A stretch of DNA of 64,000 nucleotides, taken from NCBI RefSeq assembly GCF_000332645.1, contig NZ_AMXN01000008.1:62001-126000 (forward strand), in the 5' to 3' direction. A program made the translations under genes and the position numbers. The notes beneath the pieces are model-generated. The model ran no database searches, was not told the origin of the DNA, and saw only the letters and a program-made list of their open reading frames with translations. This document shows, piece after piece, positions 1-10,031 of this stretch; positions within the stretch are counted from its first letter, which is position 1, and every line of letters starts with the position of its first letter. Origin of the DNA: Bacillus inaquosorum KCTC 13429. Lineage in GTDB: Bacteria; Bacillota; Bacilli; Bacillales; Bacillaceae.

Positions 1-194
1 ATTTTTATGCGGTGAAAGTGCCGAACCTGAAAACAACTATGCTCGGACTCGGCTGCGGACTTCAGCCGGGACTCCATCATCCCCATATGACCTTTGACCG
101 AAACGCGATGTTCAACGGCATTCATATTTTAGCGAATGCCGTACTCAAAACGTTTCAGAAGGCGGAATCACCCGCTGCCGCTAACGCTTCTTAA
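1..194 (+). CDS. amhX: AmhX amidohydrolase, C-terminal fragment
   Basis: This is the last 60-odd codons of a gene that begins before the window; the frame is open from the first bases to the TAA at 192-194. The tail matches the end of M20-type metallo-amidohydrolases such as B. subtilis AmhX: a Gly-Leu-His-His-Pro stretch, a Phe-Asp-Arg residue pattern, and a closing helix around Asn-Gly-Ile-His. The family hydrolyses N-acylated amino acids or amides at a two-metal site, but the catalytic part is outside the window. It converges on opuAC and shares its terminator. The name rests on the tail plus its position next to opuA. Confidence 0.8.
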   Translation, partial: FYAVKVPNLKTTMLGLGCGLQPGLHHPHMTFDRNAMFNGIHILANAVLKTFQKAESPAAANAS

Positions 195-203
195 CAAATA
201 AAA

Positions 204-229
204 AAAGCAGCCTGTAGCCAGGCTGCTTT
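204..229. terminator. Bidirectional terminator between amhX and opuAC
   Basis: An 11-bp inverted repeat (AAAGCAGCCTG / CAGGCTGCTTT, 4-nt loop) flanked by A and T runs lies between two converging genes, so it can end both transcripts. Confidence 0.85.
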
Positions 230-234
230 CTTCA

Positions 235-1964
<1,730 letters not shown>

Positions 1965-1965
1965 C

Positions 1966-3222
1966 TTACTTCACCTCCTGTGCAGAAGGATCTTGTGTTT
2001 GTTCGTCAGTGCCTTCAGCATTGATATACTCGTTATTGCCGGCAAGCGCGCCAATCAGTGCGCCTTTTACGACAATCCCTTTCATTCTTTGCTTCTCATC
2101 TACAACCGCAATTGGAATATTCGCGTCAGAAACAACGTCAAAAATCTCTGTCAAATACGTATCCTCTGGTACAGTCGTAAATTCTGTATTCAAGATATCT
2201 TGAAGTGACAAATCAGACTCAGCCGCTTTTTTCGCATCAGACGCATAGATAACACCTAACAATTTCTTTTGTTTATCCACTGCGTAAATTGAAGAAATTC
2301 CAAGGTTTTTCATCAGTGTCAATGCCACGCGAGGCCCTTTATCAATCCGCACTGTTTCAGCACGTTTCATAATGTGGCCTGCTGTGAGGACTTTAGATAA
2401 ATCAACATCCTCGACGAATTTCTCAACATATTCGTTAGATGGATTCATCAGGATTTCTTCAGGCGTGCCGATTTGAACGATGTTACCGTCCTTCATCAAA
2501 ACAATTCTGTCGCCGATCCGCAACGCTTCGTCCAAGTCGTGCGTAATAAAGATAATCGTTTTTCCGACATTATCGTGAAGATCAAGAAGTTCATCCTGCA
2601 TATCTTTACGAATCAATGGATCGAGCGCACTGAACGCTTCATCCATCAGAAGAATGTCCGGATCATTTGTCAACGCGCGGGCAAGGCCGACACGCTGCTG
2701 CATCCCGCCGGAAAGCTGGTCAGGATATTGGTGTTCAAACCCTTCAAGTCCGACAAGCTTTAAGGACTCAAGCGCTTTTTGCTGACGCTCTTGTTTGTCT
2801 ACACCTTGAAGTTCCAGTCCGTATTCTGTATTTTCAAGTATCGTTCTATGCGGGAACAGAGCGAACTTTTGGAAGACCATGCTGATTTTCTTCCGGCGGA
2901 CTTCCCGGAGCTGATCTTTAGACATATTTGTTATCATGTCACCATCAATGTAAATATTTCCGGCAGTCGGTTCAATAAGCCGGTTTAACATCCGTACTAA
3001 AGTTGATTTACCGCTCCCTGATAGACCCATGATGACAAATATCTCACCATCATATACATCAAAATCTGCCTGATTTACCCCAACGGTTGATCCAGTCGCT
3101 TTCAGGATCTCTTTTTTTGTCTTTCCGTTGGCAAGCATTTGAACTGCTTTCTTTGTTTGTTTCCCAAAAATTTTAGAGACTTTCTCGACTTTTATCTTAA
3201 TTGGTTTCTCATCTACACTCAT
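1966..3222 (-). CDS. opuAA: OpuAA, glycine betaine ABC ATPase with CBS domains
   Basis: ATP-binding subunit of the OpuA importer. The frame is open further upstream, but the start at 3222 (MSVDEKP) is preceded by GGAGGG at good spacing and gives 418 residues, the usual length. Walker A is GLSGSGKST (residues 66-74), the signature is LSGGMQQR, and Walker B is ILLMDEAFSALD. The last 130 or so residues form tandem CBS domains, which in related OpuA transporters sense ionic strength or c-di-AMP; that role is inferred here. First gene of the operon. A roughly 300-bp gap shared with the divergent yceK lies upstream. Confidence 0.96.
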   Translation of the reverse strand: MSVDEKPIKIKVEKVSKIFGKQTKKAVQMLANGKTKKEILKATGSTVGVNQADFDVYDGEIFVIMGLSGSGKSTLVRMLNRLIEPTAGNIYIDGDMITNMSKDQLREVRRKKISMVFQKFALFPHRTILENTEYGLELQGVDKQERQQKALESLKLVGLEGFEHQYPDQLSGGMQQRVGLARALTNDPDILLMDEAFSALDPLIRKDMQDELLDLHDNVGKTIIFITHDLDEALRIGDRIVLMKDGNIVQIGTPEEILMNPSNEYVEKFVEDVDLSKVLTAGHIMKRAETVRIDKGPRVALTLMKNLGISSIYAVDKQKKLLGVIYASDAKKAAESDLSLQDILNTEFTTVPEDTYLTEIFDVVSDANIPIAVVDEKQRMKGIVVKGALIGALAGNNEYINAEGTDEQTQDPSAQEVK

Positions 3223-3491
3223 ATTTTCCCTCCATATTAAGCAATCTTTATTACCGTAACATTTATGTAACATCCCACACAAACAGCATATTCTCTTTTA
3301 TTCTGTACCATTTCTTTATAAACATCCATGTAACGGCATGACCTTATTTATGCTTCTAAATGCTCTGTAATCCTCCTTTATGATTGTATTTTACGGGTGA
3401 TATTTCGCCCATCTTTAGTTGAAAACGCTTTTACTGCATCTGAATTCCTCCTTCCTTTTATGACTTCCTGCTCCTTTACTGGAAAAATAAG
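3223..3491. other. Intergenic region between opuAA and yceK, with a cre-like site
   Basis: No gene is seen here. The opuA promoter must lie in it, but I cannot pick one -35/-10 pair with confidence. A cre-like sequence, TGAAAACGCTTTTA (3420-3433), matches the catabolite control protein A consensus apart from its last positions. Its relevance to either gene is unproven. Confidence 0.4.
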
Positions 3492-3539
3492 TTGCTTTTC
3501 CAACCCCGATTTTGTATTATAGTTTCATGACTATGAAAC
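3492..3539 (+). promoter_or_regulatory. yceK promoter and palindromic operator
   Basis: A sigma-A-type promoter reads TTGCTT (3492-3497), 17-nt spacer, TATTAT (3515-3520). Directly behind it is the palindrome GTTTCATGACTATGAAAC (3522-3539), 7-bp arms around a 4-bp centre, covering the expected transcription start and the first codons of yceK. The location fits autorepression by the ArsR-type YceK. No binding data are known to me. Confidence 0.6.
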
Positions 3540-3814
3540 AAACAGATGATCAAATCAGAGCCCAAATTTTTAAAGCCCTGTCTGATGAATCGAGGCTTGC
3601 CATTATTCGTACGCTTTATTACAGCGGAAAAGAACTCAGCTGCGGTGAAGTAGGTGAAAAATGCAATATTGTCAAAACCACAGCATCTTATCATTTTAAA
3701 ACGCTGCGTGAAGCGGGATTGACGGCAACCCGGAAAGATTCGCGGACAAAATATGTCAGCCTGCGTGAAGACACATTTCAAACATACCTCCCAGGCTTTT
3801 TGGAAACCCTCTAA
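3527..3814 (+). CDS. yceK: YceK, ArsR-family winged-helix regulator
   Basis: Small DNA-binding repressor, 95 residues from the ATG at 3527. The ArsR winged helix is clear: RAQIFKALSDESRLAIIRTL, then LSCGEVGEKCNIVKTTASYHFKTLREAGL (recognition helix), then a basic wing (TRKDSRTKYVSL). The longer frame opening at a TTG (3512) is rejected because that TTG overlaps the apparent -10 box TATTAT. No ribosome binding site precedes 3527 or the next ATG (3533), and the promoter places transcription initiation at about 3527, so the mRNA may be leaderless. The only cysteines, in LSCGEVGEKCN, are not a classical metal site. The MFS gene yceJ follows; YceK probably represses both genes, responding to an unknown ligand. 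Confidence 0.85.
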   Translation: MTMKQTDDQIRAQIFKALSDESRLAIIRTLYYSGKELSCGEVGEKCNIVKTTASYHFKTLREAGLTATRKDSRTKYVSLREDTFQTYLPGFLETL

Positions 3815-3839
3815 AACAGGGTTTTCTCTATACATATCT

Positions 3840-3868
3840 GTTTCATAGTTTCATACTTATAAAACTAT
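3840..3868 (+). promoter_or_regulatory. Second YceK-type operator before yceJ
   Basis: GTTTCATACTTATAAAAC (3848-3865) copies the palindrome at the yceK promoter with changes in the centre and right arm. An extra half-site GTTTCAT lies at 3840-3846. Together they suggest a second binding position controlling entry into yceJ. Confidence 0.5.
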
Positions 3869-3882
3869 AGGAGTGACAAAAT

Positions 3883-5049
3883 TTGAAACATATTTGGCTT
3901 TTTTTCAGTGTGATGTTTGTCATTGGCACGGATACCTTTTTGCTTTCGCCGCTTCTCCCGCTTTTACAGGAACAGTTTCATGTCTCTACCGATTTGTCAG
4001 GCTGGATGGTCAGTGCTTATGCGCTCGGTTATGCGCTGTTCGCTTTGGTTGCGGGCCCGATCTCAGACCGGCTTAACAGGAAAACAGTCATGCTGTGGGG
4101 ACTTGCAGGCTTTATCGTATCCACGTTTTTATGCGGCATCGCTCCCTCTTTTGCCGCCATGTGCCTGTTCCGTTTTGCCGCAGGCGTTAGTGCTGCGTTT
4201 GTGACGCCTCAAATTTGGGCGTCCATCCCTGTCATCGTCCCGCCTTCTCAGATCATAAAAAGCATGGGGATTGCGACAGCAGGATTGGCCGCTTCACAAA
4301 TGCTGGGACTTCCCATCGGAGGGTTTTTCGCTTCCTTTACATGGCATACGCCATTTTTCGTTCTGTCAGCTTGCTCGCTTGTTCTTCTATTGATTCTGGC
4401 GGCGGCCATGCCTGATATTCGTCCTTCTTCACCCCGTCCGTCAATATTGAATCCATATCGGGAGCTGTTTTCACTGCCGAAAACAACGGTCATCCTGCTT
4501 GCCTATTTTCTCTTTCAAACCGGAAATTTCGCTTCGTTCAGCTTTCTAGGCACTTGGCTTTCTGCGGATTATCATTTAACCGTTTCACAAATTGGCGCTG
4601 CTATGCTTGTACTCGGGCTGGGGAATATGCTCGGAAGTCTTATCGGCAGCCGAATCTCAGCAAAGCTGGGCATGTTTCAGACATTGATCGGCGGCATGCT
4701 GCTGATGGGGGCTCTCTATTTCTGTCTCCCTTTCTTTCCTCACTTATTTTTAGTGGAAATGAGCTTTTTTCTCACTTTCTTTACAGCTGGCATTATCTTT
4801 CCGTTAATGATGGGTGTCTTTCAATCCATTTCACCAAACGCTCGAGGAACCATTGCTTCCCTTTCCAATGCCGCTATGTATGCAGGAACCACTGTCGGCA
4901 CATGTGTTGCAGGTTTTTTGTATCAAAGCACACAGCATTTCGGAGCCGTCACAGGATTTACTGCCATTCTGTTCATACTGTCTATGACGCTCTACCAGAC
5001 AATCAGAAAAACCGGAAAACGCCAAACTGAAGCCAGAGTGCAGATGTAA
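3883..5049 (+). CDS. yceJ: YceJ, major facilitator superfamily transporter
   Basis: Membrane transporter of 388 residues with about twelve hydrophobic segments, of the drug:H+ antiporter DHA1 type. The MFS loop 2-3 motif appears as GPISDRLNRKTVML, and a motif-C-like stretch (GLAASQMLGLPIGGF) lies in the fifth segment, typical of exporters. It starts at TTG 3883 behind AGGAGTG at good spacing. It lies downstream of the ArsR regulator gene yceK with operator-like sequence between them, so its substrate may be the YceK ligand. The substrate cannot be read from sequence. Confidence 0.88.
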   Translation: MKHIWLFFSVMFVIGTDTFLLSPLLPLLQEQFHVSTDLSGWMVSAYALGYALFALVAGPISDRLNRKTVMLWGLAGFIVSTFLCGIAPSFAAMCLFRFAAGVSAAFVTPQIWASIPVIVPPSQIIKSMGIATAGLAASQMLGLPIGGFFASFTWHTPFFVLSACSLVLLLILAAAMPDIRPSSPRPSILNPYRELFSLPKTTVILLAYFLFQTGNFASFSFLGTWLSADYHLTVSQIGAAMLVLGLGNMLGSLIGSRISAKLGMFQTLIGGMLLMGALYFCLPFFPHLFLVEMSFFLTFFTAGIIFPLMMGVFQSISPNARGTIASLSNAAMYAGTTVGTCVAGFLYQSTQHFGAVTGFTAILFILSMTLYQTIRKTGKRQTEARVQM

Positions 5050-5077
5050 AAAAGCACCTCATTCACGAGGTGCTTTT
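5050..5077. terminator. Bidirectional terminator between yceJ and naiP
   Basis: Eleven-bp stem AAAAGCACCTC / GAGGTGCTTTT with a 6-nt loop between the converging genes, with A/T tracts on each side. Confidence 0.88.
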
Positions 5078-5078
5078 C

Positions 5079-6281
5079 CTATTCAAGCTCCGTTTGTTTT
5101 GTTTCTTTTCCCATAATCAAAATACAAACAACCGCGAGCAAGATTGCGATGCAAAAGATTGAAAAGATGACTGAAAATGAAATATGACGGGCTGCGAGCG
5201 TTCCGACGAGCAGAGGCCCGAAGATGCCGCCGATTCTTCCGAACGCCGCTGTCGTTCCTGAACCTGTTGCGCGAATCGCTGTCGGGTATTGCTCCGGTGT
5301 ATAGGCATACAGCACGCCCCACGCCCCAAGATTGAAAAACGATAACAGCATTCCAGCTGTAAGCAGAAGGCCTAAGGAATCCGCCGTTCCAAAGAAATAG
5401 GCGCTACCCGCTGTACCAATCAGGTAAATGACGAGTATCCACTTCCGGCCCGCTTTTTCGATCAGCCAGGCGGCAGAAAAATAGCCCGGAAGCTGAGCAA
5501 GCGTCATCAGCAGGACATATTCAAAGCTTTGAATCATGCTGAAGCCTTTTAGCAGCATGACACTCGGAAGCCACAGGAACATGCCGTAATAAGAAAACAC
5601 CACGCAGAACCAAACGATCGACAGCATCACTGTCGCCCGTATATACTGTCTTGCCCAGACGCTTTTTACATTCTCCCACACCGATTTCTTTTTGGCAGAA
5701 AGCGACTCATATTTCGGTGAATCAGGCAGACTCGTCCGCAAGTACAGAGCATAAAAAGCAGTCAGCGCGGTTAACAGCAAGGCAGCCTGCCAGCCGAAGC
5801 TCGGGATCACAAAGTAAGAAATCAGTGCCGCTACGAGCCAGCCAACAGCCCAAAAGCTTTCCAGAAGCACAATCACTCTGCCCCTCTTTTCAGGCACAAC
5901 CGCTTCCGAAACGAGTGTTGAAGCGACTGGAAGCTCGCCGCCAAGCCCCATTCCGATCACAAAACGAAGAATAAGAAATGCCGATAAGCTCGTCACAAAA
6001 GCTGAAATGCCGCTTCCGATGGAAAAGCACAAAAGGGTAATGATAAACACTTTTTTCCGGCCGATTCGATCAGCCAGCAGACCAAACAAAAACGCACCCG
6101 CAGCCATGCCGATGGAATTGACGCTTCCGATCCATTTCATTTCTTCGGGCGACAGATTCCACTCCACATGGAGCGCGGCGATAATAAACGATAATATTCC
6201 GACATCCATTGCATCAAACAGCCACCCCAAGCCGGCGACGCCCAGCAGTTTACGCTGGGATATAGGCTGTTGTTTTCCCAT
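5079..6281 (-). CDS. naiP: NaiP, niacin (nicotinate/nicotinamide) transporter
   Basis: MFS permease of 400 residues, twelve predicted membrane segments, recognised as B. subtilis NaiP (YceI), which supplies niacin for NAD salvage. The sugar-porter-like motif DRIGRKKVF follows segment 2 and PEKRGR follows segment 4; DxMD in the first segment (LFDAMDVG) is typical of this aromatic acid/niacin branch. The start at 6281 is preferred because AGAGGTG lies at normal spacing, whereas the in-frame start three codons upstream has none. Likely repressed by NiaR when niacin is plentiful; a matching repeat lies upstream. Confidence 0.93.
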   Translation of the reverse strand: MGKQQPISQRKLLGVAGLGWLFDAMDVGILSFIIAALHVEWNLSPEEMKWIGSVNSIGMAAGAFLFGLLADRIGRKKVFIITLLCFSIGSGISAFVTSLSAFLILRFVIGMGLGGELPVASTLVSEAVVPEKRGRVIVLLESFWAVGWLVAALISYFVIPSFGWQAALLLTALTAFYALYLRTSLPDSPKYESLSAKKKSVWENVKSVWARQYIRATVMLSIVWFCVVFSYYGMFLWLPSVMLLKGFSMIQSFEYVLLMTLAQLPGYFSAAWLIEKAGRKWILVIYLIGTAGSAYFFGTADSLGLLLTAGMLLSFFNLGAWGVLYAYTPEQYPTAIRATGSGTTAAFGRIGGIFGPLLVGTLAARHISFSVIFSIFCIAILLAVVCILIMGKETKQTELE

Positions 6282-6320
6282 TGCCAACACCTCTGATATG
6301 CAAAATAATTACCGTTTAAG

Positions 6321-6338
6321 TTTACACCTGTCTTTACA
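6321..6338 (-). promoter_or_regulatory. Candidate NiaR operator upstream of naiP
   Basis: The element TTTACACCTGTCTTTACA (plus strand) carries TTTACA twice, 12 nt apart, around a central CCTGTC. It overlaps the weak promoter-like AAGACA / TAATTA pair of naiP on the minus strand. Position and core resemble NiaR sites known upstream of niacin genes in Bacillus; assignment is by inference. Confidence 0.5.
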
Positions 6339-6366
6339 CATTGTCATTAACTAAATGATGTAAATG

Positions 6367-6402
6367 AAAAACCCCGCTTATGTTTCACAAGCGGGGGGTT
6401 TT
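6367..6402 (-). terminator. yceH operon terminator
   Basis: A GC-rich stem (CCCCGCTT / AAGCGGGG extended by A/T pairs) with a T run on the minus strand directly after the yceH stop; it ends the yceC-H transcript. Confidence 0.88.
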
Positions 6403-7494
6403 TTATTGCTGCAATGCTGCTTTTTTAATATTATCCTGCAGCTGGGCAATACGTCTTGCGCCGTCTTCGCGAAGGCGTTTGTTTTCTTCTTCGATTTGTT
6501 TTGTTTCCTGCATGCCGCTGACGATCGTGTTCCAAGACGATTCGATCGTTTCAATATCTATGCTCGGTCTGCCGGCCATTCTGGCAATTTCAACACTTTG
6601 GCTCGAGATGTTTTCAGCATTTCGTCTCAGCATCTCGTTTGTCCGGCGGTCAAGCTCGCTCATGGAGTCAGCCACAAGCTTTTGGCGTTTCACGGTAACG
6701 GCCTGAATAATGCCGTTTTTGAAAATCGGAATGGTGATGATGAACGCGGAGTTGATCTTCCCGATCAGCTTTGCATTTCCGCGCTGCAGGAGACGGATTT
6801 GAGGTGCCGTTTGAAGAGCCACCATCCGTGCCATATCCAGATCATACACCCGTTCCTCAAGCGCCTGAATGCCGTTTCGAAGTGTATCGAGCTGCATTTG
6901 CGCCAGCTGATTTCCGCTTGCCGCTTTTTCTTCATATGAAGGAAGGATCGACTGCATCTCTTCCAGCTTCATTTGTCCGGCAACGACGTATTTTTCAAGC
7001 TCCATATAGTATTTGATATTGTTTTCATACATTTCATCGAGCGTGTAGTTCGTCTTCGTCATCTCATCTTTGTATTTCGAAATCTCAACGTTGATTTTTT
7101 CAATCTCTCCGCCAAGCGTCTGGTACTTTTTAAAGATTTTTTCAATCATGCTGCCGCCGCGTTTGAAAATTTTCGCCATCAATCCCTTTGGCTCATCAAA
7201 ATCATTTTTGTCAAAGCGGTCCATGATTTTCCCAAGCTGAGTCAGCATTGTGCCGGAGTCTGTCACGCTTGTTGTTTTCATCATCCCCAAGATGCGGTCA
7301 GAGAACTTGGAAATTTCAACGGCCGGCTCCTTCCCGTACTCAAGCAGCTCCATTTGGTTTTTGACGTCAATTTGCTGTACAAGCCGCTTCACCTCTGGTT
7401 CTTGACGGAGCTGGAGACGGATATCGTCAGCTTTCTGCTGGGAAATTTCTTCGTTTTTATCGAGAACAAGCGGGTTTTGATTTTCTGTTGTCAT
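6403..7494 (-). CDS. yceH: YceH, TelA/toxic anion resistance family protein
   Basis: A 363-residue soluble protein of the TelA family (toxic anion resistance), largely helical with long charged coiled-coil stretches (residues about 110-190 and 315-360). It has the family core LLQRGNAKLIGKINSAFIITIPIFKNGIIQAV. TelA-type proteins accompany TerD and TerC proteins in tellurite, phage and envelope stress clusters, but their biochemical activity is unknown. It is the last gene of yceCDEFGH, 15 nt after yceG. It is inferred to work with the TerD proteins at the cell envelope. Confidence 0.92.
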   Translation of the reverse strand: MTTENQNPLVLDKNEEISQQKADDIRLQLRQEPEVKRLVQQIDVKNQMELLEYGKEPAVEISKFSDRILGMMKTTSVTDSGTMLTQLGKIMDRFDKNDFDEPKGLMAKIFKRGGSMIEKIFKKYQTLGGEIEKINVEISKYKDEMTKTNYTLDEMYENNIKYYMELEKYVVAGQMKLEEMQSILPSYEEKAASGNQLAQMQLDTLRNGIQALEERVYDLDMARMVALQTAPQIRLLQRGNAKLIGKINSAFIITIPIFKNGIIQAVTVKRQKLVADSMSELDRRTNEMLRRNAENISSQSVEIARMAGRPSIDIETIESSWNTIVSGMQETKQIEEENKRLREDGARRIAQLQDNIKKAALQQ

Positions 7495-7509
7495 GCTTTT
7501 CTTCTCTCC

Positions 7510-9123
7510 TTACTTTTGGGTAATCGTTCTGAACAGCCTTCTCACAAGCGAAGGCTCTTTATAGTCCTGCTGAAACACCATGTCGTCCAGCCAGTGGATA
7601 TCATACTGATCCTCTTCAATAAACGGCTCAATGTCTTGATGGCCGGGTGGGTTATAAATGATGATATCGATTCCGATTTCATTCAGGAACAGCAGGGCTG
7701 CAGCATCTGAACGCGTGAGTCCGCCGCTCATTTCCGTATGATATAAAACGAGTTTCGGAACGGTTTGCGCATAATCGAACATTTGAATCAATTTCAGCAG
7801 TTTAGCAGGCAGGCTTGTTGTTTGTTTAAACAAGTAAATTTGAACATCCTTGACTTGCTCTTGATGCAAAGCCTTAAGCCGCGGGTGCCTGCACATTCTC
7901 GAAATCGTTTTGGCAATGGCAGTCTGAACGCCCGCCGGAAGCTGCTTGTACTGCCATACATTGCTTGCCATCAGCTTGTCAGGGTCAATGTTCCCCTCAT
8001 GGTCAAGCGCGTGGCTGTAATGAAATTGATAGTTTGACTTTATTTCTTCTGTAAACGGAAAGCTTCTTACCATTTCTGTTTCCTGATAATCTGCTAATGT
8101 ATGAAGCCTGTTCCAATATTCTTTATTGTCTTTCGACACACCCATTACCTTAGCAAATACATTCGGAATCTCGATGGAGTGTTTATCAGCTTTGAAATTC
8201 GGCCGAATAAAGGCGCGCTCTTTCGTGATTAAAAACAGTTCATCATAGGTCGTTTTCAACGTAACAGACATCGGCGTGTGATCTCTAAATTGCCATGGCT
8301 TATACAGCATGGATTCCTCATGATTCAGCACATGTTCAATTTCCTTTGTTGAGCGGTAGGCCACTGTTGATTTCCGGTCCGGTTTTTCTTTCGGAAACGG
8401 CTGAAGCTCCGAAACATCCGGGAGTTTTTCCGTAAAACTGAGCTCCTGCATCGGTTCTATAAGCGCCAGCTGATCGGTTCCCGCCGGATGGAACAGCAGA
8501 ACATCGCAGCCGACTAACATCAGATAATATAAGAAATAGAGCTGGCTTTTCGTCGCATCTCCGTACCAAACAACCTTTGGCATCTCCCGCTCTATATCGG
8601 TTTTTTCCAGCCAAGGATTCAGGTGATTCAAAGAAAATTTCGAGACATCAAGCAGCACTCTGCGAAAATCAGGATGATTTAGCCCCTGCTCATGACTGTC
8701 CGCAAAGGTATGTAAAAGCGTCATCAGCGCTTTCCTTAAATGGCGGTGCATCAAGGGATTCGAGTGCTTCGCAATCAGCCTTTCCCCGTCCAGAAAGGCA
8801 ACAAAGCGGCTGACCGACAGCCCTTTTTCCTGCTGATTGATGGAGTGAATATGCTGGAGCTTTTGAAATGTTTCCGGCTCAATTGTTTTATCAAGCGTTT
8901 CACTCAGAATGGTAATGAGATCGTTTACAGACAGCTCATACAGCTCGTTATAGTAGTCCGTCTCATCAATAGGCGTACCCAATATCTGCCCGGCAAGACG
9001 AGAAAAAGAAAGGCCTTGTTCTGTTTCATAGTGATCCCGCTCGGGCAAAGGCTGAAACAGCAGGCTTTTCCAATCCCCATCAGCCGGGACCGCTTTATGA
9101 ATGGTTAGTTCTTCTTGTCTCAT
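7510..9123 (-). CDS. yceG: YceG, Ter-cluster protein of unknown activity
   Basis: A 537-residue soluble protein found with TerD/TerC/TelA genes in Bacillus stress operons. The start at 9123 is used because GGAGGA is too close to the ATG one codon upstream. Two related stretches are visible: about residues 188-230 (KVVWYG..., Leu-rich helix, GCDVLLFHPAGTDQLALIE) and about 455-510 (KLVLYH..., Leu-rich helix, GIDIIIYNPPGHQDIEPFIE). Each reads as strand, helix, Gly-x-Asp strand, then a Pro-rich turn, which looks like an internal duplication. The family is described as associated with Ter systems, with no proven enzymatic activity. It is co-transcribed with yceF and yceH. Confidence 0.9.
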   Translation of the reverse strand: MRQEELTIHKAVPADGDWKSLLFQPLPERDHYETEQGLSFSRLAGQILGTPIDETDYYNELYELSVNDLITILSETLDKTIEPETFQKLQHIHSINQQEKGLSVSRFVAFLDGERLIAKHSNPLMHRHLRKALMTLLHTFADSHEQGLNHPDFRRVLLDVSKFSLNHLNPWLEKTDIEREMPKVVWYGDATKSQLYFLYYLMLVGCDVLLFHPAGTDQLALIEPMQELSFTEKLPDVSELQPFPKEKPDRKSTVAYRSTKEIEHVLNHEESMLYKPWQFRDHTPMSVTLKTTYDELFLITKERAFIRPNFKADKHSIEIPNVFAKVMGVSKDNKEYWNRLHTLADYQETEMVRSFPFTEEIKSNYQFHYSHALDHEGNIDPDKLMASNVWQYKQLPAGVQTAIAKTISRMCRHPRLKALHQEQVKDVQIYLFKQTTSLPAKLLKLIQMFDYAQTVPKLVLYHTEMSGGLTRSDAAALLFLNEIGIDIIIYNPPGHQDIEPFIEEDQYDIHWLDDMVFQQDYKEPSLVRRLFRTITQK

Positions 9124-9164
9124 CATATCCTCCTTTCCGGTTTGTCATGGGACGATATTTCTGT

Positions 9165-9205
9165 AACAAAAAAGGAAGGATATTGAACCTCCCTCCTTGT
9201 TTTGT
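9165..9205 (-). terminator. Weak hairpin between yceF and yceG
   Basis: AAGGAGGG pairs imperfectly with CCTTCCTT before a T run on the minus strand. It may act as a partial terminator that lowers yceG-yceH expression relative to the TerD genes. Confidence 0.45.
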
Positions 9206-9206
9206 T

Positions 9207-9980
9207 TTATTCTTCTTTTGAAGCGGCTGTTTGTTCACGCACCTGCTTTTGTTTGTTGATGTAGTGAATGATAAAGGTTACCGCAAATGCAGCGATAATG
9301 ATAATGAAGAATACAGAGTGCGGCATTTCGTAATGGAAAGCACTTGCCGCCATTTTCAGCGCGATAATTCCGATTAACACGAATGCTGTGTTTTCGAGCT
9401 CAGGAATTTTATCAATCAGGACAAGGAATACTTTTGCCACTGTACGCATCATTAGAATACCAAGCATACCGCCGATCAGAAGCACCCATACTTTTTCTGA
9501 CACCGCAAATGCGGCCAGGATGCTGTCCACAGAGAAGGCAAGGTCCATCAATTCAACTGAAATAACAGTTGCCCAGAAGATACCGAATGTGCGGACCATC
9601 CAAGAATTTTTCTTAATGCCGTCCGCTTCCTCTTCTTTTTCGCCGATCCAGAAGTGCTTAATGACGAGCCAAGCGAGATAAAGCGCGCCAAGCACCTTGA
9701 TCCACCAGAATTTAATGAGGAGCATACCGAGCCCGATGAAAATAAACCTGAAAATATAAGCTCCAAACAAACCATACGTTAACGCTTTTTTCCGCTGTTT
9801 TTCCGGCAGGTGTTTGACCATCACCGCAAGAACAAGCGCGTTATCGGCCGATAAAAGGCCTTCCAGAACAACAAGGGAACCGATCAGACCCCAGGAAACA
9901 GGATCAGACAATACCTCTCCCCACATTTTCCAATCGAAAAATGAAGCATACGTAGACATGATATGATGTAAAAAGTCCAA
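9207..9980 (-). CDS. yceF: YceF (MeeF), TerC-family membrane protein
   Basis: Integral membrane protein of 257 residues with about seven hydrophobic segments and the TerC signature: acidic residues in membrane segments (EGLLSADNALVLA near residue 40 and ELMDLAFSVDSILAA near residue 140) that probably bind a metal ion. The B. subtilis protein has been linked to manganese export used to metalate secreted enzymes; I recall this and cannot show it here. It lies downstream of three TerD genes in the yceC-H operon. The C-terminal tail is short and charged (KQKQVREQTAASKEE). Confidence 0.92.
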   Translation of the reverse strand: MDFLHHIMSTYASFFDWKMWGEVLSDPVSWGLIGSLVVLEGLLSADNALVLAVMVKHLPEKQRKKALTYGLFGAYIFRFIFIGLGMLLIKFWWIKVLGALYLAWLVIKHFWIGEKEEEADGIKKNSWMVRTFGIFWATVISVELMDLAFSVDSILAAFAVSEKVWVLLIGGMLGILMMRTVAKVFLVLIDKIPELENTAFVLIGIIALKMAASAFHYEMPHSVFFIIIIAAFAVTFIIHYINKQKQVREQTAASKEE

Positions 9981-10031
9981 GTTTTTTCCTCCTATTAATT
10001 TAAAACGGTGACTTCTCTATTTGTCACTCGC

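Noticed and set aside
3223..3491. Specific opuA promoter assignment
   Set aside because: Several weak -35/-10 pairs exist (for example near TTACAT and TACAGAAT), none clearly better than the others.
3512..3526. Longer yceK start at TTG 3512
   Set aside because: The TTG is part of the region immediately at the -10 box TATTAT (3515-3520) and has no ribosome site.
6973..7710. Long open frame opposite yceH/yceG
   Set aside because: Antisense shadow spanning two well-supported genes, with no recognisable domain.
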